The notes under the pieces were generated by a model. That model ran no database searches, was not told the DNA's origin, and worked only from the letters and a program-made list of their open reading frames with translations. A program made the position numbers and the translations under genes. A stretch of DNA of 64,000 bases from Pseudomonas phenolilytica (GTDB lineage: Bacteria > Pseudomonadota > Gammaproteobacteria > Pseudomonadales > Pseudomonadaceae): assembly GCF_021432765.1 (NCBI RefSeq), contig NZ_CP058908.1:2814001-2878000 (forward strand), in the 5' to 3' direction. Below are positions 44,773-52,827 of this stretch, piece after piece (the first letter of the stretch is position 1; every line of letters starts with the position of its first letter).

Positions 44773-45300
44773 CTAGTCGACCTGCTTGCGAAAGAACAGC
44801 GTGACCTGGCCCAGTTCGACGCCGAATTTGCTCATGAAGGAACGGTTGGCCAGGGTGTTCTCGTCGATCAGGTACATCCAGTCGTCGAAGTCCACCTGAT
44901 AGACGCTGCCATCCACCGGCAGGCTGAGCACATAGCGCCAGCGCAGCGCATTGCCGGCCACTTCGCCGCGGGCTTCGCCGATCACGTCGGCGGCCGTGCC
45001 GCGCCACTGGCCGGGGCTGTCTTCGGTGAGCGTCCAGACGCGTTGTTGGGTGGTACCGTCGCTGTAGCGAAAGCGCTCGTCGAGGATCAGTTTGTCGCCG
45101 TCGCGGCTGCCGGTGATTTCGACATGGAAGCGCTTGACCACCTCGCCGGAGCGCTTCTGGAACATGCCCCAAGCATCGACGCGCCCGACGAAGAACGCAC
45201 GCAGGTCCAGCCGCGGTTCTTCGTTGCGGTAATGCTCGACCTCCACGGCCGTACAGCTGACAAGCAGCAGGCACAGCATCAGCATCAGGGTTCTTTTCAT
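44773..45300 (-). CDS. DUF3833 lipoprotein
   Basis: A 175-residue protein with a lipoprotein signal peptide (MKRTLMLMLCLLLVSC, lipobox LVSC, cysteine at 16). The motifs GMFQKRSGEVVKRFHVEI and FDDWMYLIDENTLANRS fit DUF3833. It is the last gene of the folE operon, overlapping the MFS stop as ATGA. DUF3833, CHI-like and CFA/DUF1365 genes often occur together in marine bacteria, linking this operon to the photolyase operon. Confidence 0.88.
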   Translation of the reverse strand: MKRTLMLMLCLLLVSCTAVEVEHYRNEEPRLDLRAFFVGRVDAWGMFQKRSGEVVKRFHVEITGSRDGDKLILDERFRYSDGTTQQRVWTLTEDSPGQWRGTAADVIGEARGEVAGNALRWRYVLSLPVDGSVYQVDFDDWMYLIDENTLANRSFMSKFGVELGQVTLFFRKQVD

Positions 45301-46535
45301 GGCGTTGGATCTCCGCAGGGCAGGGACGTGAGCAGGCGGTCCGCTAGCAGCTTCAACAGGCAGGGCAGCCCGGCATAGACCAGGGCCAGGTTCCAGCCGG
45401 CCGGGGAGCCGGGCTGATAGCCGACCCAGGCCAGCAAGGGCAGCGCAAGGCCGGCCAGCGCCAAGGCGAGCTTGGCAAGAAGGCTCCACAGGCCGAAGTA
45501 GGCGGCAGTCGAGTCGCGTTGCTTGGCGGGGATGATGTCGGCCAGCAGCGCCGGTGGCAGCGCCAGATCGGCGCCCAGGGCGAGGCCGGACAATACGCAT
45601 ACACCGGCATAGGCCCAGGCGGACCCCGGCTCCAATAACACCGCCCAGATGAAGGCTGCGCAACCGGTGAGCATGCCGAGCCGCCAGCTGCGCCGCTTGC
45701 CCAGTCGATCGGCCAGTCGGGTCCAGATCGGTAGCCCGAGCGCACCGCTGACGAAGTACAGCGCCAGGAACAGCCCGGTCAGCGTTGCCAGCTGCAGGCG
45801 ATCGGCGATGAAGAACAGCGCCAGCGTGGCCGGAATGGCCACCGCTACCGCGTTGATGAAGTACACACCGGCGAGCCGTCGGAACGCCCCGTTGCTTAGC
45901 GGCAGGCGCCAGCTTTGTGCATCGCTGCGCGCGACCCGCTGCGGGCGCGGCGCAGCGCGCAGGAGCATCGCGCCACCGAGGCACAGCAGCACGGCGAACG
46001 TCAGCGCGAACACGCCGAGCGCGGTCGACATGCCGTACCGCGTCGCCAGCGCAGTGGGCAGCACACTGGCCAGCACCACACCGATCAGCCCGGCGCCTTC
46101 GCGCCAGGCCGCCACACGCGTGCGGATTTCAGGCTGGTCGGAAAGCCGCGCACCCCAGGCCAGATAAGTAATGTTGATCAGGCTGTGCAAGGTGTAGGTG
46201 AGCGCCAGCAGTGCGCCCAGCCAGCCCGCCAGGGCGAACCTGCCGAGGCTGTCGGGCGGGATCAGCAACGCGGCCATCGCCGCGCTCAGCAGCACGGCCG
46301 AACCAGCGAGCAGCAGATTCCAGCCGCGTGCGGAGCGGCGGTCGATCAGCCGACCGAGCCAGGGGTCCTGGACGGTATCGAGCAGCCGGGCGAGAAACAG
46401 CACCGTACCGGTCAGCGTCAGGCCCAGACCGAGGTCGGCCGCATAGAAGTTCGGCACCAGCACGTAGATCGGCAGCATCGCCATCGCCAGCGGCAGACCG
46501 AGCAGCGCATAGGCGGCGAGCGCCGGGGCTTTCAT
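45297..46535 (-). CDS. MFS / GPH-type transporter
   Basis: A 412-residue inner-membrane protein with about 12 hydrophobic segments. The cytoplasmic loop DTVQDPWLGRLIDR is typical of the glycoside-pentoside-hexuronide branch of the major facilitator superfamily. Substrate unknown. It starts at 46535 with a 4-nt overlap to the CHI-like gene and ends in a 4-nt overlap with the DUF3833 gene. Confidence 0.88.
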   Translation of the reverse strand: MKAPALAAYALLGLPLAMAMLPIYVLVPNFYAADLGLGLTLTGTVLFLARLLDTVQDPWLGRLIDRRSARGWNLLLAGSAVLLSAAMAALLIPPDSLGRFALAGWLGALLALTYTLHSLINITYLAWGARLSDQPEIRTRVAAWREGAGLIGVVLASVLPTALATRYGMSTALGVFALTFAVLLCLGGAMLLRAAPRPQRVARSDAQSWRLPLSNGAFRRLAGVYFINAVAVAIPATLALFFIADRLQLATLTGLFLALYFVSGALGLPIWTRLADRLGKRRSWRLGMLTGCAAFIWAVLLEPGSAWAYAGVCVLSGLALGADLALPPALLADIIPAKQRDSTAAYFGLWSLLAKLALALAGLALPLLAWVGYQPGSPAGWNLALVYAGLPCLLKLLADRLLTSLPCGDPTP

Positions 46536-47047
46536 CGTTCGCCCAGCAGGCTGCGCCGCAGGGCCTGATCGCGGCTGCGCGGGTCGAGCCAGATAGCGAA
46601 GAAGGCCTCGGCGAACGCCGGATCGGCGACTTCGTGCTGCAGTCGATCGTTGACGTAGAAGCGACAGCCGCGGCCGGGCAGATAGACGCCGGTGATGCGC
46701 TCGCCAGGCTGTACATCGACGAAGGCCTTGTGCATCTGCGCGCGCCAATCGCGCAGGCGTGAGGAGTCTTCCGGTATGCCGGACAGCCGTGCGATTTCCT
46801 CCAAGCTGGTACGCACGAAGTCATCGCGGCTGATGGCGCGATGGTAGGTCAGCTCCAGCGCGAACGGCGTCTGCGCTTGCAGTGGCGCTGTCGTGCTCCA
46901 GAGGCGCGCGTCGTAGATACGAAATCCGAAGAAGCGCAGTTCTCCCTGGCCAACCAGTCGTGCCTCGGGCACCGCCTCGCGCCAGCTGGCCGAGGCGCCG
47001 AGCGGGACAAGCCCGAGCAGGCAGACGAGGAGGAGGCGGCTGACCAT
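46532..47047 (-). CDS. chalcone-isomerase-like periplasmic protein
   Basis: A 171-residue protein with a signal peptide (cleavage near ASA, residue 20). The CHI-fold motif LRFFGFRIYDARLW, the stretch LELTYHRAISRDDFV and a C-terminal FFAIWLDPRSRD are typical of bacterial CHI-like proteins. The plant isomerase activity is not implied; bacterial members may bind fatty acids. It lies 10 nt after folX. Confidence 0.85.
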   Translation of the reverse strand: MVSRLLLVCLLGLVPLGASASWREAVPEARLVGQGELRFFGFRIYDARLWSTTAPLQAQTPFALELTYHRAISRDDFVRTSLEEIARLSGIPEDSSRLRDWRAQMHKAFVDVQPGERITGVYLPGRGCRFYVNDRLQHEVADPAFAEAFFAIWLDPRSRDQALRRSLLGER

Positions 47048-47057
47048 GGCCGGCAGC

Positions 47058-47429
47058 TCAGCGACAGCCAGCCAGCGTGATCGATACCGAGTCGGCGAAG
47101 CGCAGCGCGTGGGGCTTGTCGACTTCGACCTCGGCATGGCTGACCGCCGGATGCGCCATCACCAGATCGAGGATTTCCTGGGTCAGGCGTTCGAGCAGGG
47201 CGAAACGGTTCTGCTCGACATGCTGGATGATCGCTTTGGTGATGGTGCGGTAGTTCAGCGCGCGGTCGATATCGTTGTCACGCACCGCAGCGACGGCCGG
47301 GTAGAGCACGGTCAGGTTGATCAGTACATCCTGGCGGTTAAGGACTTCATCCTCGTTGATGCCGATGTAGGTACGCAGGCGCAGGTCCTTCACCCGGATA
47401 CGCGCCATGCCGGGTTCCAGCCGCGGCAT
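47058..47429 (-). CDS. folX: dihydroneopterin triphosphate 2'-epimerase
   Basis: A 123-residue tunnelling-fold enzyme (FolB/FolX family) beginning [16 protein letters not shown], the form usual in pseudomonads. Visible are [25 protein letters not shown] and [14 protein letters not shown]. The ATG overlaps the folE stop (TGATG). A shorter start at 47408 is possible. It epimerises the FolE product and so diverts pterins to the monapterin series. Confidence 0.92.
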   Translation of the reverse strand: MPRLEPGMARIRVKDLRLRTYIGINEDEVLNRQDVLINLTVLYPAVAAVRDNDIDRALNYRTITKAIIQHVEQNRFALLERLTQEILDLVMAHPAVSHAEVEVDKPHALRFADSVSITLAGCR

Positions 47430-47986
47430 CACTGCGACCTGCCGATCAGCTGGAGGAATTCCATCCGCGTGTTGCAGGAGTTGCGGAAGGCTCCGAGCAT
47501 CACCGAGGTGTTCATCACCGAATTCTGCTTCTCGACGCCGCGCATCATCATGCACATGTGCTTGGCCTCGATGACCACCGCGACGCCCGCGGCACCGGTG
47601 ACTTCCTGGATGGCTTCGGCGATCTGCCGCGTCAGGTTTTCCTGAATCTGCAGCCGGCGGGCGTACATGTCGACGATTCGCGCGACCTTGGACAGGCCAA
47701 GCACGCGCCCGGTCGGGATGTAGGCCACGTGGGCCTTGCCGATGAAGGGCAGCAGGTGGTGCTCGCACAGCGAGTACAGCTCGATGTCCTTGACGATGAC
47801 CATCTCGTCATTGTCGGAAGCGAACAGCGCACCGTTGACGATCTCTTCCAGGCTGCGCTGGTAGCCGCCACACAGGTATTGCATGGCCTTGGCCGCGCGT
47901 AGCGGCGTGTCGCGCAGGCCCTCGCGTTCGGGGTCTTCACCCACTCCAAGCAGTATTTGGCGGTAGTGGCCGGGCAGGTCGTTCAT
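47429..47986 (-). CDS. folE: GTP cyclohydrolase I
   Basis: A 185-residue enzyme making 7,8-dihydroneopterin triphosphate from GTP. Zinc ligands are visible in LCEHHLLPF and the later [10 protein letters not shown]; the family stretch [17 protein letters not shown] is present. It is the first gene of folE-folX-CHI-MFS-DUF3833, with TGTACA-type boxes directly upstream. It is probably a second, regulated folE copy: its partners are not the housekeeping folate genes, and pterin supply for a photolyase antenna would fit. Confidence 0.95.
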   Translation of the reverse strand: MNDLPGHYRQILLGVGEDPEREGLRDTPLRAAKAMQYLCGGYQRSLEEIVNGALFASDNDEMVIVKDIELYSLCEHHLLPFIGKAHVAYIPTGRVLGLSKVARIVDMYARRLQIQENLTRQIAEAIQEVTGAAGVAVVIEAKHMCMMMRGVEKQNSVMNTSVMLGAFRNSCNTRMEFLQLIGRSQ

Positions 47987-48074
47987 GGTGGTTCCTTCAG
48001 TCGCCGCTGGCGACGGCAGTGCGCTGACGTACGCGCCAGCGGTATGTGAGTAAACCTATACGAATATTTTTATT

Positions 48075-48110
48075 TGTACAATAATTTGTACGGCAGATGA
48101 TTTTTGTACA
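48075..48110. promoter_or_regulatory. divergent folE / 48120 TGTACA box array
   Basis: TGTACA at 48075-48080, TGTACG at 48087-48092 and TGTACA at 48105-48110. The second and third are separated by exactly 12 bp. The flank is AT-rich, unlike the rest of the window. It sits between divergent folE and the small gene at 48120. Confidence 0.75.
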
Positions 48111-48119
48111 GGTGCTGGG

Positions 48120-48437
48120 ATGTCGAGAAAGCGAATGTCCTGCGCGGACTTGCGCTTCGCCATGCGTCGCGGTCAGGTCGAGCAGGTCGAACTGCATGGT
48201 TTGCGCTGCTGTGGTTACAGTGCGTGGATCGTCGACCGAACTGGTCGGCGTGCGGCGTTTGCCGATGGCGGGCGGACGATCTGGAGCGACCAGGGCAGTC
48301 TCAAGCGATTGCTGCGCGGCTGCGGGGTACGCGAGGTGTACTGGTGCCAGCCGGTCAGCCACGACGAAATGATCGGTCGGCCGAGCTGCCTGGAAGCGGA
48401 ACTTGGGCTGCGGTTGCCGCTTTACGCTGACGACTGA
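48120..48437 (+). CDS. small protein, possibly DUF6482-like
   Basis: A 105-residue protein starting MSRKRMSCADLRFAMRRGQV with a C-terminal stretch VSHDEMIG. It vaguely recalls DUF6482 proteins of pseudomonads; this assignment is weak. It begins 10 nt after the TGTACA box array, so boxes and start site must overlap its promoter. Function unknown. Confidence 0.6.
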   Translation: MSRKRMSCADLRFAMRRGQVEQVELHGLRCCGYSAWIVDRTGRRAAFADGGRTIWSDQGSLKRLLRGCGVREVYWCQPVSHDEMIGRPSCLEAELGLRLPLYADD

Positions 48438-48440
48438 ACT

Positions 48441-48863
48441 TCAGGAGGCCGGCGGTTTTTGCCTGATCGCGCATTGCGCACCGCAACGGCTGGCGCCCTC
48501 GGGATGCGGTAGCCACTCCAGGTGCGGTCGGAGTGTGGCAAACAGCGTGTAGGCCAGCCGCAACAGCGGCCGCAGCGGTTTCCAGCCCAAGGGCGCGGCC
48601 CATGTGCCGTGTCCGGCGAGGCGCCAGCTCCAGTAGGTGGCATCCACGCCAGTCAGCCAGACGCCACTGGCGCTGCGCGCATGCAGGCGGCGGCGCAGCT
48701 GCGACAGATCCTTGCCCAACCCGGCGCAGGAGAAGTCGGCCGCGCTGACATCCACCAGCAGCAGTCGCGCAGGGTCGGCCGTACGCTCCAGCCAGCGGAT
48801 CTCACGCGCGCAGAGCGGGCAGGCGCGATCGACAAACAGCGTCAACGGCAGATCGGGCGGCAT
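48441..48863 (-). CDS. DUF393 (DCC) thiol-disulfide-oxidoreductase-like protein
   Basis: A 140-residue protein with the N-terminal FVDRACPLCAREI, the DUF393 site with a CxxC pair, though the usual DGDC is RAC here. AGGAG precedes ATG 48863. It is divergent from the second MerR gene, with TGTACA-like boxes in between. Function unproven; related proteins accompany photolyase clusters. Confidence 0.85.
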   Translation of the reverse strand: MPPDLPLTLFVDRACPLCAREIRWLERTADPARLLLVDVSAADFSCAGLGKDLSQLRRRLHARSASGVWLTGVDATYWSWRLAGHGTWAAPLGWKPLRPLLRLAYTLFATLRPHLEWLPHPEGASRCGAQCAIRQKPPAS

Positions 48864-48881
48864 TTCATCGACTCCTGCGTT

Positions 48882-48898
48882 TGTACAACCTTTGTAGA
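48882..48898. promoter_or_regulatory. TGTACA-type box between DUF393 and the second MerR gene
   Basis: TGTACA at 48882-48887 and TGTAGA at 48893-48898. They lie about 19 bp upstream of the DUF393 start and about 60 bp upstream of the MerR start, so the regulator may control itself and its neighbour. A -10-like TACAAT occurs at 48922-48927 towards MerR. Confidence 0.6.
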
Positions 48899-48956
48899 GG
48901 GTATCTGGCGAAATGCTGGGTTACAATCGCAACACTCTTTCCGACCGAGCCGCCCC

Positions 48957-49922
48957 ATGACCGATTCCCACGGCGCTTCGACACTGGCCCCGAGCACGTT
49001 CGAGCAACAGGAGCTGTTCCCCATCCGCGAGGTGTGCCGACTGACCGGGATAAATCCGGTCACGCTGCGCGCCTGGGAACGCCGTTACGGGCTGATCCAG
49101 CCGACGCGTACCGACAGCGGCCATCGGCTCTATTCGCTGGCGGACATCGAGGCGGTGCGCAACATCCTCGCCTGGACCGAGCGCGGTGTGGCAGTGAGCA
49201 AGGTCGGCAGCATCCTCGAGCGCAGCGCCGCGACTCGCGCGGCCGGCGAGGGGCAGCGCCCGACGGCGGTCCAGGAATCGCTCGACGCCGATCGTGGCGA
49301 GTGGCAGGGACAGCTGCGCCAGGCGATCAGCGATTTCGACAGCGTTCGGCTCGAACAGCTGTACGGCCAGATCTTTTCCACCTATCCGTTGACGACCGTA
49401 TTCCACGACGTGCTCCTGCCGGTGTGGCAGGAGTGGCTGTTGCGCCATGAGGAGTTCGGTCGTACCAGCGAATGGCTGTTCCTCGATGCCTTTCTACGCA
49501 GTCGCGTGTTGCAGCGCCTGCAGCTCGGGCAGACGGCGGGCGCGCCGGTCGTGCTGCTTGCCGCATTGTCCGCTCAGTGTCGCGAACTGGAGCTGCTGGT
49601 GGCCGGCCTGCTGCTTGGCAGCGACAGCCTGACAGTGCGGGTGCTGCCCAGCGGCCAACCGTTGGAGGAGCTGACCCTGGTGTGCGAAAAGGTCCGTCCG
49701 CAGGCACTGGTGCTGTACGCCAATGTGCCGCCGAGCGGCGCGCAGGTGCGCCAGCTGAATCGCCTGACATTGCGTCTGGATTGTCCGCTCGCGGTCGCTG
49801 GCGAGGGCGCGGCGCTCGCGGAGGACAGCCTGCGCGGCTCGCCGATTGCCAGCCTGGGCAGTGGCGGCCGGCAGATGCAGCAGCGCTTGCAGCAGTTTCT
49901 GGCGGGCCGTCTGGATACCTGA
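48957..49922 (+). CDS. second MerR/LitR-type regulator with degenerate B12-binding domain
   Basis: A 321-residue paralogue of the regulator at 36094-37029. The MerR domain is nearly identical in its recognition helix region (NPVTLRAWERRYGLIQP at 33-49, GHRLYSLADIEAVRNIL). The C-terminal cobalamin-type domain lacks the ligand histidine: the expected ExHxxG position reads SAQCREL at about 205-211. The paired E-H element is also absent (SEWLF). Two such paralogues in P. putida work with short LOV proteins. The start ATG 48957 follows directly after a Pro/Arg-coding upstream region and matches the paralogue. Confidence 0.92.
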   Translation: MTDSHGASTLAPSTFEQQELFPIREVCRLTGINPVTLRAWERRYGLIQPTRTDSGHRLYSLADIEAVRNILAWTERGVAVSKVGSILERSAATRAAGEGQRPTAVQESLDADRGEWQGQLRQAISDFDSVRLEQLYGQIFSTYPLTTVFHDVLLPVWQEWLLRHEEFGRTSEWLFLDAFLRSRVLQRLQLGQTAGAPVVLLAALSAQCRELELLVAGLLLGSDSLTVRVLPSGQPLEELTLVCEKVRPQALVLYANVPPSGAQVRQLNRLTLRLDCPLAVAGEGAALAEDSLRGSPIASLGSGGRQMQQRLQQFLAGRLDT

Positions 49923-50037
49923 AGCGGCGAAGCCGGCTGTACGCAAAAGGCGCCCCGGCTGCTAGTGCGCAAGCAGCATTGTGCTGAGCCGCGAATTCCG
50001 CCGATGCTGTGCGTCCTGCGAACTGTTTGCCGACGAC

Positions 50038-52536
50038 ATGCCCATGGCCCACCTGCGCTTCGAACCGACCGCTGCACCGCAATGCTTCTCCACTGCCGAA
50101 GGGCTGCGGGTGCGTCTGTTGCAGTTGCCTGCCGGGAGTCAGGCGGCAGCGCTGGTGCGAGTGCATGCCGGCGCGCACGATGCGCCGGCAGCCTATCCGG
50201 GGCTGGCGCATTTCCTCGAGCACCTGCTGTTTCTAGGTAGCGCTGGCTATCCAGTAGAGGACAGCCTGATGGCCTTCGTGCAGGGTTGCGGCGGCCAGCT
50301 CAACGCATCGACCCGCGAGCGGCATACCGATTTCTTCTTTCAGCTGTCGGCCGAGACCTTTTCGGACGGATTGCAGCGTCTGTTCGACATGCTCGCGCGA
50401 CCGTTGCTCGACCCGGCCGCGCAGCTGCGCGAGCGCGAGGTACTGCAGGCTGAATTCCTCGCTCGCGCGCAGGACAGCGAGACGCTGTGCGATGCCGCGC
50501 ACGGTATGGCGCTGGATACCGCGCATCCATTCGCCGCCTTTCACGCCGGCAATCGCGCCAGCCTGCCGGTGGAGAGTGCGGCCTTCCAGCAGGCGCTGCG
50601 GGCGTATCACCAGCAGTTCTATCACGCCGGTGCGCTCGAACTGCTGGTCGCCGCGCCGCTCGAACCCGCTGCGCTGCTCCGCCTGCTGAAGGCGCCGTAC
50701 TGCCGGATCGAGGCGCGCGCGCAGCCGTCACGCAGCCTGCCGCCGCTGCATGCGGTGGCACGCAGCGCGCGCTTGCAGCTCGCCAATGGCCGGCCGCGGC
50801 TGGAGGCGGCGTTCTGTCTCGACGGCATGCCGCTTGGCAGCGCGGCGGCGCTGGATGCGCTCGCCAGCAGCCTACAGGCCGAGGCGCCGGGTAGCCTGTT
50901 CGCGTTGCTGCGCGACCGCGCCTGGATCGATCGTCTGCGCTTGCGCGTGCCGTACTGGCACGCCGACCAGGGCGTGGTGGTGATCGAGTTCGGCCTGACT
51001 GCAGAGGGTCTGGCGGCGCGGGCAGGCATCATCGATGCACTGCACAGCTGGCTGTGTTTCCTTGGTCAGGACGCGGTGCTCACGCACCACTGGGGCGAGT
51101 ACCGGCGCGTGCGCGAGCGCAGCCTGCAGGTAATGCCGCCGCTGGCGCGGCTGCGCCATTGGGTCGAGCCGGAGGCGCTGCTGGCGCATGAGCAGCCGGA
51201 TACCGTCTATCAGGCGCTACGCGAGGTTGTGGTCCGGTTGCAGAGCGCACCGGCGGTCCTGACGGCAGACCCGCGCCCGGCACCGGCCATCGAAACCGCC
51301 GGCTTTGCGCTGCGTATGGCTGCCGAGGAGCTGCCGCCCATTGCGCCGCCGAGCTGGCACTGGGCTCTGCCGGCGGGCAATCCATGGTTATGTGCCCGAC
51401 CGCTGCCATCGCCGGCGCAAAACGAACCGGCGCTGCGCTGCGTCGGCCCGCTGGATGCCAACGGGCAGGGCGCGCTGTACCTGCACTGGCGCTTCGACGG
51501 GGAAAGTCCAGGCGGGTTGTGGCATGTGCTGGACAGCGCGTTGCGCCCGGCGATCCAGGCGGCGCAGCAGGCCGGCGTCGAGCTGCGTTTCGAGGATTTC
51601 GGCAATGGCTGGTGCCTGAGCCTGTTCGGCTATGCCGCCGCGTTGCCGGTCATCGCGGACGATCTGCTCAAGCTGCTGAGCGAGCCGCCAGTCGGCGCCT
51701 ATGTCGACGGCGGCAGGCAGTTCGGCGAAGCCGCGCGGTTGCACGGCGAGGAATTGCTCATTCGCCAGCTGATCGGTCGCCTGCCACGGCTGCTGGGCAG
51801 CGCCGATGCTGCCATGTCGGTGCCGCTCGATAAGGCTGCACTGTCCGCTGCCTGGGCGCGGGCGCACTGGCAGGCGCTGGCGGTCGGTCTCGCCCCCGAG
51901 CTGAACGACGCGCTGCATGCGGTGCTGGGCGACACGCCCGGCCGGCCTCTGCGCGAGCCGGCTGACGCCACGCAGCCGTGGTACGCAGGGCGCCGCCTCT
52001 GGTGGTGTCTGGGCGAGCCTGCCGCAGAGACGGCCGTGCTGCTGTTCTGCCCGCTGCCGACGCGCGACGCCCGCCAGGAAGCCGCTTGGCGGGCGCTGGC
52101 GCGGGCCATGGAGAGTGGCTTCTTCCGGCGTCTGCGCAGCGAGCTACAGCTGGGTTATGCGGTGTTCTGCGGCTTTCGCCAGTTCGGCGAGCACGCGGGC
52201 ATCCTTTTCGCGGTGCAGTCACCCAGTGCCTCGGCGGGGCAGATCGTTGCGCATATCGAGGAGTTCCTCGCACGGCTGAGCGAAAGTCTGGATTCGGACG
52301 CCGCGCAAGTGCCGGGCGACAGCGCCCTGGACGATCCGCGTCAGCGCGCCGAGCGCATCTGGCAGGCCTGCCTGGCCGGCCAGGCCACTGACCATCCTGC
52401 TCAAGTGGCCGCGGCCATGCGCGAGTTGCGGCCTGAAGCACTGCGTGCCGCGCTCGCCACGCTGCGCAATGCACAGGGTGGCTGGTGCTGCCTGGCCAAC
52501 GCAGCGGTAGCCGATGCCGACTGGCAGGCGCGCTGA
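50038..52536 (+). CDS. pqqF: PqqF-like M16 zinc peptidase
   Basis: About 832 residues. The inverted zinc motif HFLEH lies near residue 58 of the chosen start, in GLAHFLEHLLFLG, and a downstream EVLQAEF supplies the third ligand. The C-terminal half is catalytically silent as in PqqF. PqqF processes the PQQ precursor peptide. The rest of the pqq operon is not in the window, as in P. aeruginosa, where pqqF is separate from pqqA-E. Start is uncertain: ATG at 50038 or 50044, or GTG at 49981. Confidence 0.85.
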   Translation: MPMAHLRFEPTAAPQCFSTAEGLRVRLLQLPAGSQAAALVRVHAGAHDAPAAYPGLAHFLEHLLFLGSAGYPVEDSLMAFVQGCGGQLNASTRERHTDFFFQLSAETFSDGLQRLFDMLARPLLDPAAQLREREVLQAEFLARAQDSETLCDAAHGMALDTAHPFAAFHAGNRASLPVESAAFQQALRAYHQQFYHAGALELLVAAPLEPAALLRLLKAPYCRIEARAQPSRSLPPLHAVARSARLQLANGRPRLEAAFCLDGMPLGSAAALDALASSLQAEAPGSLFALLRDRAWIDRLRLRVPYWHADQGVVVIEFGLTAEGLAARAGIIDALHSWLCFLGQDAVLTHHWGEYRRVRERSLQVMPPLARLRHWVEPEALLAHEQPDTVYQALREVVVRLQSAPAVLTADPRPAPAIETAGFALRMAAEELPPIAPPSWHWALPAGNPWLCARPLPSPAQNEPALRCVGPLDANGQGALYLHWRFDGESPGGLWHVLDSALRPAIQAAQQAGVELRFEDFGNGWCLSLFGYAAALPVIADDLLKLLSEPPVGAYVDGGRQFGEAARLHGEELLIRQLIGRLPRLLGSADAAMSVPLDKAALSAAWARAHWQALAVGLAPELNDALHAVLGDTPGRPLREPADATQPWYAGRRLWWCLGEPAAETAVLLFCPLPTRDARQEAAWRALARAMESGFFRRLRSELQLGYAVFCGFRQFGEHAGILFAVQSPSASAGQIVAHIEEFLARLSESLDSDAAQVPGDSALDDPRQRAERIWQACLAGQATDHPAQVAAAMRELRPEALRAALATLRNAQGGWCCLANAAVADADWQAR

Positions 52537-52571
52537 CCCTAGGCAATCGCTCTCACTTCAGTAAATGCCTT

Positions 52572-52595
52572 GCGCCCGAGCCACCGCTCGGGCGC
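52572..52595. terminator. hairpin after pqqF
   Basis: A 10-bp perfect stem GCGCCCGAGC (52572-52581) and GCTCGGGCGC (52586-52595) with loop CACC, 36 nt after the pqqF stop. There is no U-tract, so termination is uncertain. The following 230 bp before the porin hold no gene; they should carry the porin promoter, but I see no clear consensus. Confidence 0.55.
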
Positions 52596-52827
52596 GGCGG
52601 CGTGCGCCCGCAACCGGCATGCCAGCACTGACCAGTACCTCCAGCTGCTTTGGGTTTACGACCTAAGCGCTGTTTTCGGGGAGCGGGGGAGCAGTGCTTT
52701 GAGACCGAGCCTCGATCCGCGGCCAAAGTACTAGCGTTTCGCCGCTATGGCAGCGTATGTGGCCCCTGATGGCCTTTCGATAATCGCTCCGTCACGACTG
52801 CTTGTCGTCAATACAGCGGAGAGCGCC

